This document shows, one piece after another, positions 19,957 through 27,690 of a stretch of 64,000 nucleotides of DNA. This DNA is from Pseudoclavibacter terrae. GTDB taxonomy: Bacteria; Actinomycetota; Actinomycetes; Actinomycetales; Microbacteriaceae. The notes beneath the pieces were generated by a model that was not told the origin of the DNA, made no database searches, and worked only from the letters and a program-made list of their open reading frames with translations. Numbering within the stretch: position 1 is the first letter of the stretch; each line of letters opens with the position of its first letter. The stretch lies in assembly GCF_008831075.1 (NCBI RefSeq), contig NZ_WBJX01000001.1, positions 1,188,515 to 1,252,514 of the forward strand, read 5' to 3'. A program made the translations under genes and the position numbers.

Positions 19957-22113
19957 ATGTCTCGTAGGACACGCGCCCAAGCCGGCGGTCGCGCCGGCGT
20001 TCACACGGCGCCACGCCACCGTAAGCCCGTCGACAACACCGGCGTCATCCCTCAGCTCGCCAAGGCGGCGAGGGAGGTCGAGGCCTCCGCCCAGCGAGGC
20101 AAGGTCTCGCCGTCGAACCGCACGAAGTTCCAGGTCATCGCATTGCTGATGCGCGAAGAGCGCGCGAAGGCGAAGGAGTCGACGGAGCTCAGCGAGCACG
20201 ACCGGGCCGAAGCGCTCAAGCGTCTCGACGGTCTCGCCTCGATCCTCGCGAAGACCGCTGCTCGGGACACGTCGCTCATCAGCCTGCTCGAACCGGGCGC
20301 TCCCGTCAGCGAGGCCGCGAAGGCGCTTCGCAAGCAGATGCTCTTCGCCGGCGGCATCGAGATGGTCGTCGACGAGCAGCCGGAACCCGAGGCCCAGGCG
20401 GAGAAGCTGCCGCCGGAGATCGCGCAGCGTCAGGTCCTCCCCGGGTCCGTCAAGGCTCGGACGCGCTCCAACCCGTTCCTCGCTCCCGTGCTCACCAGTG
20501 TGAACACGACGACGCCGCACTACTCCCGCCTCTCCAACTGGGAGCTGCTCGGACCGCTGCTCCGTGCCTTCGAGACCGGTGCGGGCGGCAACGCGGCTTC
20601 GATGGAGTTGCCTCCCGCCCCCCGGTGGGACCGCATCTCCCCGCCAGGGCAGGAGCTCATGGATCACCAGGCGCGGCTCCTCGCGAGCGTCGCGGAGGGG
20701 CACAGGGCGTACCTGCTCGCGGACGAGCCAGGACTGGGCAAGACCGCGCAGGCGCTCCTCGCTGCGTCGGTCGCCGACGCGTATCCGCTGCTGTGCGTCG
20801 TCCCGAACGTCGTGAAGACGAACTGGGCACGCGAGGTCCAGCGCTGGACCCCGAACCGCCGCGTCACCGTCATCTCCGGTGACGGCCAGGGCATCGACGC
20901 CTTCGCAGACGTGTTCGTCGTGAACTACGAGATCCTCGACCGCCACCTGGGTTGGCTCACCTCCCTCGGGTTCAAGGGCATGGTGCTCGACGAGGCGCAC
21001 TTCATCAAGAACCTGCAGTCACAGCGATCGCGGTTGGTCATGCAGCTTGCGACGAGCATCCGCTCGCGCGTTCCAGGCGCAGACCCGCTGCTCATGGCGC
21101 TGACGGGCACGCCGCTCATCAACGACGTGGACGACTTCAAGGCCATCTGGCAGTTCCTCGGCTGGCTCGAGGGCGATCGTCCCTCGCAGCTGCTCCTTGA
21201 TCGCCTGGACGAGACGGGACTCGTGCCGAGCGACCCCGGCTTCCTCGCCGCCGCGCGGCAGACGGTCATCGACCTCGGCATCGTGCGCAGGAGGAAGATC
21301 GACGTCGCAGCAGACCTTCCCGCGAAGCGAGTCGTCGACATGCCCGTCGAGCTCGACTCCGACGAAGGCCGGAGCATCCGAGCCGCGGAGGCGGCGCTCG
21401 TCGCCCGTCTTCTGGAGCGCTACCGCCGGATGGCGTCGGCGGCGGGTCTCGAACCCGGCGTCGTCGACCTCGATCGGGTGCGGATGATCGCGCGACAGGA
21501 AGTCGAGGAGTCCAAGGCCTCCTCGACCGGAGCGAGCATCTTCACCATGCTCCGCACCATCGGTGCAGCGAAGGCCCGCCTCGCGGCGGAGTACGCGGGG
21601 CAGATCGCGCGTTCGGCCGGCAAGGTCGTGTTCTTCGCGAAGCACATCGAGGTCATGGACGCGGCCGAGCGCACCTTCGCCGAGAACGAGATCTCATCCG
21701 TCTCCATCCGCGGCGACCAGTCGCCAGCGGCGCGGCAGGCTGCGATCGATGCCTTCCAGAACGACCCGAGCGTGCAGGTCGTCGTCTGCTCGCTCCTCGC
21801 CGCCGGTGTCGGCCTCAACCTGCAGGCCGCGTCCGACGTGGTGCTCGCCGAGCTGAGCTGGACCGCTGCCGAGCAGACCCAGGCCATCGACCGCGTGCAC
21901 CGCATCGGTCAGGAAGAGCCGGTCACGGCGTGGCGCATCGTCGCCGCCCAGACCATCGATGCCCGCATCGCCGAGCTGATCGACGACAAGCAGGGCCTCG
22001 CGCTGCGGGCGCTCGAGGGCATCGACACCGGTGAGCAGTCCGCCGACAGCATCCAGGTGGATGCGCTGGCGAGTCTCCTCGAAGCGGCGATCCGGGGAGC
22101 GCGCCGGCAGTAG
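19957..22113 (+). CDS. SNF2-family ATP-dependent helicase, stand-alone
   Basis: A 718-residue SNF2-like DNA translocase. The N-terminal ~230 residues are polar and helical with no recognised domain. Helicase motifs: I ADEPGLGKTAQ (about 254-264), II DEAH (about 345-348), III ALTGTPLIND (about 378-388), V AAGVGLNLQAA and VI QAIDRVHRIGQ (about 640-650). Motif I has Pro where most SNF2 proteins have Met. No nuclease, methylase or SWIM domain is fused or adjacent, so no defence role is implied. ATG 19957 follows AAGGAGGGGC, the best ribosome binding site nearby. The 265-nt divergent region before it holds a possible -10 (TACACT, 19774-19779), implying a long leader. Its TAG stop is part of the next -10. 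Confidence 0.88.
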   Translation: MSRRTRAQAGGRAGVHTAPRHRKPVDNTGVIPQLAKAAREVEASAQRGKVSPSNRTKFQVIALLMREERAKAKESTELSEHDRAEALKRLDGLASILAKTAARDTSLISLLEPGAPVSEAAKALRKQMLFAGGIEMVVDEQPEPEAQAEKLPPEIAQRQVLPGSVKARTRSNPFLAPVLTSVNTTTPHYSRLSNWELLGPLLRAFETGAGGNAASMELPPAPRWDRISPPGQELMDHQARLLASVAEGHRAYLLADEPGLGKTAQALLAASVADAYPLLCVVPNVVKTNWAREVQRWTPNRRVTVISGDGQGIDAFADVFVVNYEILDRHLGWLTSLGFKGMVLDEAHFIKNLQSQRSRLVMQLATSIRSRVPGADPLLMALTGTPLINDVDDFKAIWQFLGWLEGDRPSQLLLDRLDETGLVPSDPGFLAAARQTVIDLGIVRRRKIDVAADLPAKRVVDMPVELDSDEGRSIRAAEAALVARLLERYRRMASAAGLEPGVVDLDRVRMIARQEVEESKASSTGASIFTMLRTIGAAKARLAAEYAGQIARSAGKVVFFAKHIEVMDAAERTFAENEISSVSIRGDQSPAARQAAIDAFQNDPSVQVVVCSLLAAGVGLNLQAASDVVLAELSWTAAEQTQAIDRVHRIGQEEPVTAWRIVAAQTIDARIAELIDDKQGLALRALEGIDTGEQSADSIQVDALASLLEAAIRGARRQ

Positions 22114-22116
22114 GCT
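22111..22116 (+). promoter_or_regulatory. -10 element of aspA overlapping the SNF2 stop codon
   Basis: TAGGCT whose first three bases are the stop codon of the helicase gene. It leaves a leader of about 42 nt ending in GGAGG. Confidence 0.45.
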
Positions 22117-22164
22117 GAGGTCAGCGCGGAAACCCAGACGACGAAGTTGGAGGACCATCAGGTC

Positions 22165-23661
22165 ATGTCAGAAACGCAGGAATTCCGTGTCGAACGCGAC
22201 TCGCTCGGCGAGATGCGGATCCCCGCAGGTGCCTACTGGGGCGTGAACACCGCGCGTGCCCTCGAGAACTTCTCGATCAGCCGACGACAGATCAGCGTGT
22301 ACCCGGACTTCATCGTGGCCTACGCGCAGGTCAAGCAGGCGGCCGCGCGCGCGAACCTCGAGATCGGCGTGCTCGACCAGGAGCGCTCGTGGCTCATCGA
22401 CCGCGCCTGCCAGGACATCATCGACGGCAAGCTCCATGAGGAGTTCGTCGTCGGCGTCATCCAGGGCGGCGCGGGCACGAGTACCAACATGAACGTGAAC
22501 GAGGTCATCGCCAACCGAGCGCTCGAGCTCGCCGGCCGGCCGTTCGGGGACTACGAGTTCCTCTCGCCGAACGACCACGTCAACCGCTCGCAGTCGACCA
22601 ACGACACGTACCCGAGCGCCGTGAAGGTCGCGCTCGTGCACGCCACGGAGCGGCTCATCGACGAGTTCACGCTTCTGCAGAACGCGTTCCGCGTCAAGGG
22701 AAGCGAGTTCAAGCACATCCTGAAGATCGGTCGCACGCAGCTGCAGGATGCGGTGCCGATGACGCTCGGCCAGGAGTTCAGCGGCTTCTCGACGACGATC
22801 GGCGAGGACATCGAGCGCCTGCGGGACGTGCTGCCGCTGCTCCTCGAGCTCAACCTCGGTGCGACGGCGATCGGCACGGGCATCACGGCGGAGGCGAGCT
22901 ACGCATCCGCTGTCATGCGACAGCTCCGCAAGATCACCGGCTACAACGACCTGCAGACGGCGCACGACCTCATCGAGGCCACGAGCGACACGGGCGTCTT
23001 CATGTCGCTCTCGAGCGTCATCAAGCGCACGGCGATGAAGCTCTCCAAGATCTGCAACGACCTGCGACTGCTGTCGTCCGGCCCGCAGGCGGGTCTCGGC
23101 GAGATCAACCTGCCTGCCCGCCAGGCGGGTTCGTCGATCATGCCTGGAAAGGTCAACCCGGTCATTCCTGAGGCGGTCAACCAGGTCGCCTTCGTCATCG
23201 CTGGCGCCGACGTGACGATCTCCATGGCCTCTGAGGCCGGCCAGCTGCAGCTCAACGCGTTCGAGCCCGTCATGCTGCACACCCTCATGCAGAACTCGGC
23301 GTGGCTGCGCCGCGCCGCTCGCACCCTCCGGGTGAACTGCATCGACGGCATCACCGCCAACGAGGAGCTTCTCGAGTCACGTGTCTCGAGCTCCGTCGGT
23401 GTCGTCACGGCCCTGACGCCGTACATCGGCTACTCGGAGGCCTCGAAGCTCGCGAAGGAGGCCCTCAACACGAAGGCCACCATCGCGGACCTCGTCGTCG
23501 AGCGGGGGCTCCTCAGCCGCGAAGAGGTCACGAGCATCCTCTCGCCTGAGCGCCTCTCCGGCATCCAGGCGGTGACGAGCGCGATCCCCATCATCACGCA
23601 GGCGCAGGCCATGGCGCTCGAGGACAGCCTCGACCGAGCTGACCTGCGCGACTTCTCGTAG
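22165..23661 (+). CDS. aspA: Aspartate ammonia-lyase
   Basis: A 498-residue member of the fumarase/aspartase superfamily; it releases ammonia from aspartate to give fumarate. The superfamily loop GSSIMPGKVNP (about 322-332) contains the catalytic Ser. Aspartase rather than fumarase is favoured by the N-terminal GAYWGVNTARALENFSIS pattern and the ILSPERL C-terminal motif. ATG 22165 is chosen over an upstream TTG because GGAGG lies at a workable distance. The gene stands alone between the SNF2 promoter/stop overlap and a large palindromic terminator. Confidence 0.88.
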   Translation: MSETQEFRVERDSLGEMRIPAGAYWGVNTARALENFSISRRQISVYPDFIVAYAQVKQAAARANLEIGVLDQERSWLIDRACQDIIDGKLHEEFVVGVIQGGAGTSTNMNVNEVIANRALELAGRPFGDYEFLSPNDHVNRSQSTNDTYPSAVKVALVHATERLIDEFTLLQNAFRVKGSEFKHILKIGRTQLQDAVPMTLGQEFSGFSTTIGEDIERLRDVLPLLLELNLGATAIGTGITAEASYASAVMRQLRKITGYNDLQTAHDLIEATSDTGVFMSLSSVIKRTAMKLSKICNDLRLLSSGPQAGLGEINLPARQAGSSIMPGKVNPVIPEAVNQVAFVIAGADVTISMASEAGQLQLNAFEPVMLHTLMQNSAWLRRAARTLRVNCIDGITANEELLESRVSSSVGVVTALTPYIGYSEASKLAKEALNTKATIADLVVERGLLSREEVTSILSPERLSGIQAVTSAIPIITQAQAMALEDSLDRADLRDFS

Positions 23662-23700
23662 CGTCAGCCCGTCGTTCGCGAGACGAGCGTCTCGCAACCA

Positions 23701-23740
23701 GTTCGGCCCCGCCGGTGCACGTGCACCGGCGGGGCCGAAC
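23701..23740. terminator. 40-bp perfect palindrome, bidirectional terminator
   Basis: Two 20-nt arms (23701-23720 and 23721-23740) are exact reverse complements, so each strand can fold an 18-bp GC-rich stem with a tetraloop. It lies between convergent aspA and the coiled-coil gene. Confidence 0.7.
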
Positions 23741-23758
23741 CGGTCAGGCGTGGACGGG

Positions 23759-24217
23759 TCAGGTGGACGGCTTCTCGTCCGATGCCGCAGGCGCATCGTC
23801 GACGCGAGCCGCGTGGCGGGGCGACGCCGTCTCAGTGGGGGAGACCATGGCGTCCGCGTCATCGTCCTCGAAGGTCTCGAGCACGTCCTCGCGGGCCTGG
23901 CCGGCACGCACGAGTGTCTGCACCTGGGACTCGATGCTCTTCTCGACTTCCTCCTCGACCCGACGCTTCACGTCGTCGAACCCATCGTCGACTCGCTTGC
24001 GCATGTCCTCGAGCTGCTCGTCCACGCGCCGGCGCATGTCCTCGAGCTGGGTGTCGCTGCGTCGCCGCAGATCCTCGGCCGAGACCGTCATGCGCTCGGC
24101 GAACGCCTTGGACTTGCCGCCGATGTCCTTCGCGACCTCTTCCGCATGCACTCGACTCGTGCTGATACCAGCGATGAAGCCGACAGTGGCACCGAGAAGG
24201 AATCCGAGACGCATCAT
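23759..24217 (-). CDS. Membrane-anchored hendecad-repeat coiled-coil protein
   Basis: A 152-residue protein of unknown function. Residues 3-18 form a short hydrophobic segment (RLGFLLGATVGFIAGI) resembling the anchor of YtxH-type stress proteins. Residues 46-100 consist of five consecutive 11-residue units such as QLEDMRRRVDE and QLEDMRKRVDD, forming a strongly amphipathic, charged helix. The C-terminal 40 residues are acidic and disordered. The first of two adjacent ATGs is taken because TAGATT lies 7 nt upstream, a leaderless arrangement. It is divergent from the PrsW pair, whose family cuts single-pass membrane proteins. Confidence 0.7.
   Translation of the reverse strand: MMRLGFLLGATVGFIAGISTSRVHAEEVAKDIGGKSKAFAERMTVSAEDLRRRSDTQLEDMRRRVDEQLEDMRKRVDDGFDDVKRRVEEEVEKSIESQVQTLVRAGQAREDVLETFEDDDADAMVSPTETASPRHAARVDDAPAASDEKPST
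23918..24082 (-). repeat. Five 33-bp units encoding 11-residue repeats
   Basis: Residues 46-100 of the coiled-coil protein: SAEDLRRRSDT, QLEDMRRRVDE, QLEDMRKRVDD, GFDDVKRRVEE, EVEKSIESQVQ. The middle units are the most alike, also at DNA level. Confidence 0.75.
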
Positions 24218-24224
24218 GTGTCCC

Positions 24225-24230
24225 AATCTA
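24225..24230 (-). promoter_or_regulatory. -10 element of the coiled-coil gene
   Basis: TAGATT on the minus strand, 7 nt before the first ATG, with no ribosome binding site. Confidence 0.5.
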
Positions 24231-24283
24231 CCGTGCGACTGCCGCCGCCGACTGGTCGTTCGCTCGACGCGCCCCGCCTTGGC

Positions 24284-24289
24284 TAAGCT
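24284..24289 (+). promoter_or_regulatory. -10 element of the PrsW pair
   Basis: TAAGCT in the divergent region, leaving a leader of about 90 nt that ends in ACGGAGGACC, a good Shine-Dalgarno. Confidence 0.35.
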
Positions 24290-24384
24290 GACCGCAGCGT
24301 GCAGACGAGACGGGGCGACCCGCGCGCGCCGCGATCCCGGCAGCCCCCGATCCAGACACCCACCCAACGCACGGAGGACCATCG

Positions 24385-25566
24385 ATGAGCAGTGCCACGT
24401 CCGTCGCGCCGAAGAAGCGTCGGAGGCTGACGCGGGGCAGGCTCACCTGGCTGCTGCTGCTCGGCTTCGCCGTCCTGCTCTCCGTCGGCGTCGTCGCCTG
24501 GCTCTTCAGCGAGCTGCGCTTCGCGGCCCTCACCATGGCCATCCCAGCCCTCGTGCCGCTCGGCCTCGTGCTCGCCGCGGTCTGGTGGCTCGACCGGTGG
24601 GAGCCGGAGCCCCGCATCCTGCTCGCCTTCGGGCTCTTCTGGGGAGCAGGCGCATCCGTCGTCGGCACCCTCGTGACGGGCGGGATGATGCTCGACGTCG
24701 CGAGGTCCTACCTGTCGACCGAAGGCGACGTCAGCAAGTTCTCCGTGCTGATCCAGGCGCCCATCTCCGAGGAGGCCATCAAGGCCGTCGGGCTGTTCCT
24801 CATCCTGGTGTTCGCGAGGCGACACTTCGACAGCCCGCTCGATGGCTTCAGCTACGCCGCAGTCATCGGGGCGGGCTTCGCCTTCACCGAGAACATCATC
24901 TACTTCTCGCAGGCAGCCGACTCCGCCGCGGGCTTCGCATCCACGTTCATCGTGCGCGGCATCCTCTCGCCATTCGCGCACGCCCTCTTCACGGGCATCA
25001 CCGGGATGGCGATCGGCTGGGGAGCGCGCCGCGGCGGATGGATGCGCCCCGTCCTCATGGGGCTCGGCGGCCTGGTCATCGCGATCCTCGCGCATGCCTT
25101 CTGGAACGGCGGCAGCCTGCTCATCCTGCCGCTCCTCGGCGTCGACCCCACGAACCAGTTCGGATGGCTCATCTTCTACCTCGTCGTCCAGCTGCCCATC
25201 TTCCTGCTGCTGGCCTGGCTTCTCGTGAAGCTGCACGACCGCGACCGGCTCATCATCGTCGACCGGCTCGGCGAGTACGCAGACGCCGGCTGGTTCACGA
25301 CCTCGGAGGTCGCCATGATCGGGGACTGGAGCGCACGGGAGCAGGCATTCGCCTGGGCCAAGTCGGTGAGCCCCGAGGCGGACCGCGCGATGCGTGGTTT
25401 CGTGCAGGACTCGTCACGCCTGGCCTTCGCCCGCGAACACGCGCGTGTCAACAAGCGCGATCCGAACCGACGGGTCGTGGAGAAGCGGATGCTCGACCGC
25501 GTCAAGGAGCACCGCTCGCAGCTCGCCGCGTTCGGCGCCGCCGGAACCAGGTCGGCCGCCTCGTGA
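24385..25566 (+). CDS. PrsW-family intramembrane metalloprotease, copy 1
   Basis: A 393-residue protein with about nine membrane helices and the PrsW/CPBP-like catalytic motifs: SEEAIK (E129, E130, K133), FAFTEN (165-170), a histidine at H199 and LAHAFWN (H237). PrsW of Bacillus cleaves an anti-sigma factor at site 1; the substrate here is unknown. A cytoplasmic C-terminal region (about residue 285 on) contains RLIIVDRLGEYADAGWF, shared with the next protein. The start follows ACGGAGGACC. The stop overlaps the next start (GTGA). Confidence 0.88.
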   Translation: MSSATSVAPKKRRRLTRGRLTWLLLLGFAVLLSVGVVAWLFSELRFAALTMAIPALVPLGLVLAAVWWLDRWEPEPRILLAFGLFWGAGASVVGTLVTGGMMLDVARSYLSTEGDVSKFSVLIQAPISEEAIKAVGLFLILVFARRHFDSPLDGFSYAAVIGAGFAFTENIIYFSQAADSAAGFASTFIVRGILSPFAHALFTGITGMAIGWGARRGGWMRPVLMGLGGLVIAILAHAFWNGGSLLILPLLGVDPTNQFGWLIFYLVVQLPIFLLLAWLLVKLHDRDRLIIVDRLGEYADAGWFTTSEVAMIGDWSAREQAFAWAKSVSPEADRAMRGFVQDSSRLAFAREHARVNKRDPNRRVVEKRMLDRVKEHRSQLAAFGAAGTRSAAS

Positions 25567-26807
25567 CCGCGCCTCAGCCACAGCAGGGCGCCTGGTCGGC
25601 ACCCGGCGCGCAGCGTCAGCTCGACCCGCAGTTCGCGCTCCCACAGCCCCCGACCAGGGGCGAGCTCGCGATGCGCATCACCACGATCGTCGTGATGAGC
25701 CTGGCGGCGCTCATCATCGCCGTCGTCCTCTTCCTCGCCTACCTCGGCAGCAGCGACGTCGTGCTCCTCGGCAGCGTCCTCGCGGCCCTCATCCCGCTCT
25801 TCGTCGTGTGGATGGTCGTCTGGCTCATCGACCGCTGGGAGCCGGAGCCGCGCATCCTGCTCATCGGAGCGGTGTTCTGGGGTGGCGGCATCGCGGTCGG
25901 CGGTGCGCTCCTCACCGGTCTGGTGCGCGAAGCCCTGCTGCCCGGCGCGCTCCCAGCATGGTGGGGACCGTCCGTCGAGGCTCCCGTCGGCGAGGAAATC
26001 TGGAAGGGCCTCGGCCTCATCGTCATCTACGCGGTGGCACGGCGTCACTTCAACGGACCGACGGACGGTCTCGTCTACGGTGCGCTGCTCGGTGCCGGGT
26101 TCGCCTTCACCGAGAACATCCTCTACTTCTCGTCGATGTGGCAGGAGGCAGGCGTCGGCGGGTTCGTGGCCCAGTACTTCATCCGCGGCATAGCCCTCCC
26201 GCTCCTGCACCCGATGTGCGTCTCCCTCACGGGAATCGGCATGGGCATCGGCGCACGCCGGGGAGGCTGGGGATCCGCGCTCGGCGGCTTCGCGCTCGGC
26301 CTGATTCCCGCCATGGGACTCCACGCGCTGTGGAACGTGGGCTCCGGGCTCGTGCAGCAATCCGCCGGCATCCTCGGTCTCATCCTGTTCTTCGCCGTCG
26401 TGATGGTGCCCATCTTCATCGCCTGGATCGTGACGATCTTCCTGCTGCGGAGGAGAGACGCGCGCATCATCGTCGAGCGTCTCTCCGAATACGCGGCCGT
26501 CGGCTGGTACTCGCCGGCGGAGATCAGGATGCTCTCGACCATGCGGGGCAGGTCGAGCGCACGCGCCTGGGCGCGACGTTCGGGGAAGCGCGCGGACAAG
26601 GCCATGCGGGACTTCATCACGGAGTCCACGCGTCTTGCCAGCGTGCGCCATCAGGTTGTCCTCGACCCGAGTCGGACCAGCAAGCTCTTGGACGAGCGCC
26701 TCCTGCTGCGCCGTCTGGGCGAGCTTCGCGGCGAGCTCATCCAGGCGCAGGCGCGGCCTCACGGCGCGTCATCCGGGACTCGTCCAGGCTCCGGCGCTTG
26801 GATGTAG
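25563..26807 (+). CDS. PrsW-family intramembrane metalloprotease, copy 2
   Basis: A 414-residue paralogue of the preceding protease, with the same motifs: GEEIWK (E144, E145, K148), FAFTEN (180-185), H216 and LHALWN (H254). A Gln/Pro-rich N-terminal tail of about 35 residues is unique to this copy. The C-terminal tail repeats the ARIIVERLSEYAAVGWY element. Both copies keep the expected catalytic residues, so neither looks degenerate. The GTG start overlaps the stop of copy 1. A much longer in-frame reading upstream is a shadow of copy 1. FKBP follows after 3 nt. Confidence 0.87.
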   Translation: MTAPQPQQGAWSAPGAQRQLDPQFALPQPPTRGELAMRITTIVVMSLAALIIAVVLFLAYLGSSDVVLLGSVLAALIPLFVVWMVVWLIDRWEPEPRILLIGAVFWGGGIAVGGALLTGLVREALLPGALPAWWGPSVEAPVGEEIWKGLGLIVIYAVARRHFNGPTDGLVYGALLGAGFAFTENILYFSSMWQEAGVGGFVAQYFIRGIALPLLHPMCVSLTGIGMGIGARRGGWGSALGGFALGLIPAMGLHALWNVGSGLVQQSAGILGLILFFAVVMVPIFIAWIVTIFLLRRRDARIIVERLSEYAAVGWYSPAEIRMLSTMRGRSSARAWARRSGKRADKAMRDFITESTRLASVRHQVVLDPSRTSKLLDERLLLRRLGELRGELIQAQARPHGASSGTRPGSGAWM

Positions 26808-26810
26808 GAC

Positions 26811-27185
26811 ATGACAAACACTGATCGCACCAAGCCAGAAGTCGACTTCCCAGGTGGAGAGGCACCAGCAGAGCTGGTCATCGAAGACATCATCGTGGGC
26901 GACGGGGCTGTCGCGGAACCGTCATCGACGGTCGACGTGCACTACCTCGGCGTCGAATTCGAGTCGGGGGAGGAGTTCGACTCCTCGTGGAACCGTGGCG
27001 AGTCGGTCAACTTCCCGCTCAAGGCGCTCGTTCGCGGCTGGCAGGAGGGCATCCCCGGCATGCAGGTCGGCGGGCGTCGCAAGCTCGTGCTCCCACCCCA
27101 CCTCGCCTACGGCGCGGCAGGCGGAGGCCACCCGCTGTCAGGCAAGACGCTTGTCTTCATCATCGACCTGCTCGGTGTGAGCTGA
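26811..27185 (+). CDS. FKBP-type peptidyl-prolyl isomerase
   Basis: A 124-residue single-domain FKBP that speeds cis-trans isomerisation of prolyl bonds. Active-site features are VDVHYLGVEFESGEEFDSSW, VRGWQEGIPGMQVGGRRKL and PPHLAYGAAG. No signal peptide or lipobox is present, so it is cytoplasmic. It starts 3 nt after the second PrsW gene and could be co-transcribed with the pair. rpsO downstream has its own promoter. Confidence 0.93.
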   Translation: MTNTDRTKPEVDFPGGEAPAELVIEDIIVGDGAVAEPSSTVDVHYLGVEFESGEEFDSSWNRGESVNFPLKALVRGWQEGIPGMQVGGRRKLVLPPHLAYGAAGGGHPLSGKTLVFIIDLLGVS

Positions 27186-27196
27186 GCCGTCGAACC

Positions 27197-27205
27197 TGAT
27201 ATGCT
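27197..27205 (+). promoter_or_regulatory. Extended -10 promoter of rpsO
   Basis: TGATATGCT matches the extended -10 pattern (TGn plus TATGCT). It gives an rpsO leader of about 80 nt that could hold S15 autoregulatory structure, though none could be assigned. Confidence 0.5.
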
Positions 27206-27294
27206 CTTTCGGTTGCCGTGAAACGGCCGCGGATCAAGAGAGCTCGCACACTGTGTGCTGAGCGCCGCGCAACGAAAGAGAAGGGGGTCTGTCA

Positions 27295-27564
27295 ATGGCA
27301 CTAAGCGCTGAGGGCAAGAAGGCCATCATCGAAGAGTACGCAACGCACCCGGGTGATACTGGCTCCCCTGAAGTTCAGGTTGCCATCCTCTCCACGCGAA
27401 TCAAGGAGCTCACCGAGCACCTCAAGGAGCACAAGCACGACCACCACTCGCGTCGTGGTCTCCTGCTGCTTGTGGGTCAGCGTCGTCGTCTGCTCGGCTA
27501 CCTCGCCGACGTCGACATCGCGCGTTACCGTTCGCTCATCGGACGACTCGGCCTCCGCCGCTAA
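27295..27564 (+). CDS. rpsO: 30S ribosomal protein S15
   Basis: An 89-residue S15, full length for the family, with [39 protein letters not shown] and the basic C-terminus [13 protein letters not shown]. It binds helix 22 of 16S rRNA early in 30S assembly. AGAAGGGGG serves as Shine-Dalgarno. A strong terminator follows directly. The usual rpsO-pnp pairing is interrupted by ppk2. Confidence 0.97.
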   Translation: MALSAEGKKAIIEEYATHPGDTGSPEVQVAILSTRIKELTEHLKEHKHDHHSRRGLLLLVGQRRRLLGYLADVDIARYRSLIGRLGLRR

Positions 27565-27576
27565 GCACTTGCTGCG

Positions 27577-27607
27577 AAGAGCCCCTGCCGTCGGCAGGGG
27601 CTCTTTT
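27577..27607 (+). terminator. Intrinsic terminator after rpsO
   Basis: A 13-bp stem (27577-27589 with 27593-27605), 3-nt loop and TTTT at 27604-27607: a canonical rho-independent terminator. Confidence 0.85.
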
Positions 27608-27678
27608 CGCGTTCGCAGCGCGGGACGAGTGCGACGCGGATCGACCGCTGCCGCGGTGACCGCGCGCTGAGGCGCGAC

Positions 27679-27684
27679 TAGGCT
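27679..27684 (+). promoter_or_regulatory. -10 element of ppk2
   Basis: TAGGCT 6 nt before the ATG. GTGACC (27656-27661) lies 17 nt upstream and resembles a -35 box. Leaderless transcript expected. Confidence 0.6.
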
Positions 27685-27690
27685 GTCGTC

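Noticed and set aside
19957-22113. The SNF2 gene as part of a phage-defence island
   Set aside because: Neighbours are a DinB-fold protein and aspartase; no nuclease, methylase, TIR or protease partner is adjacent.
23715-25562. A long upstream extension of the second PrsW frame (616 codons without stop)
   Set aside because: It overlaps aspA's terminator, the minus-strand coiled-coil gene and all of the first PrsW gene in another frame, and reads as Arg/Pro-rich. It is a shadow of GC-rich coding sequence.
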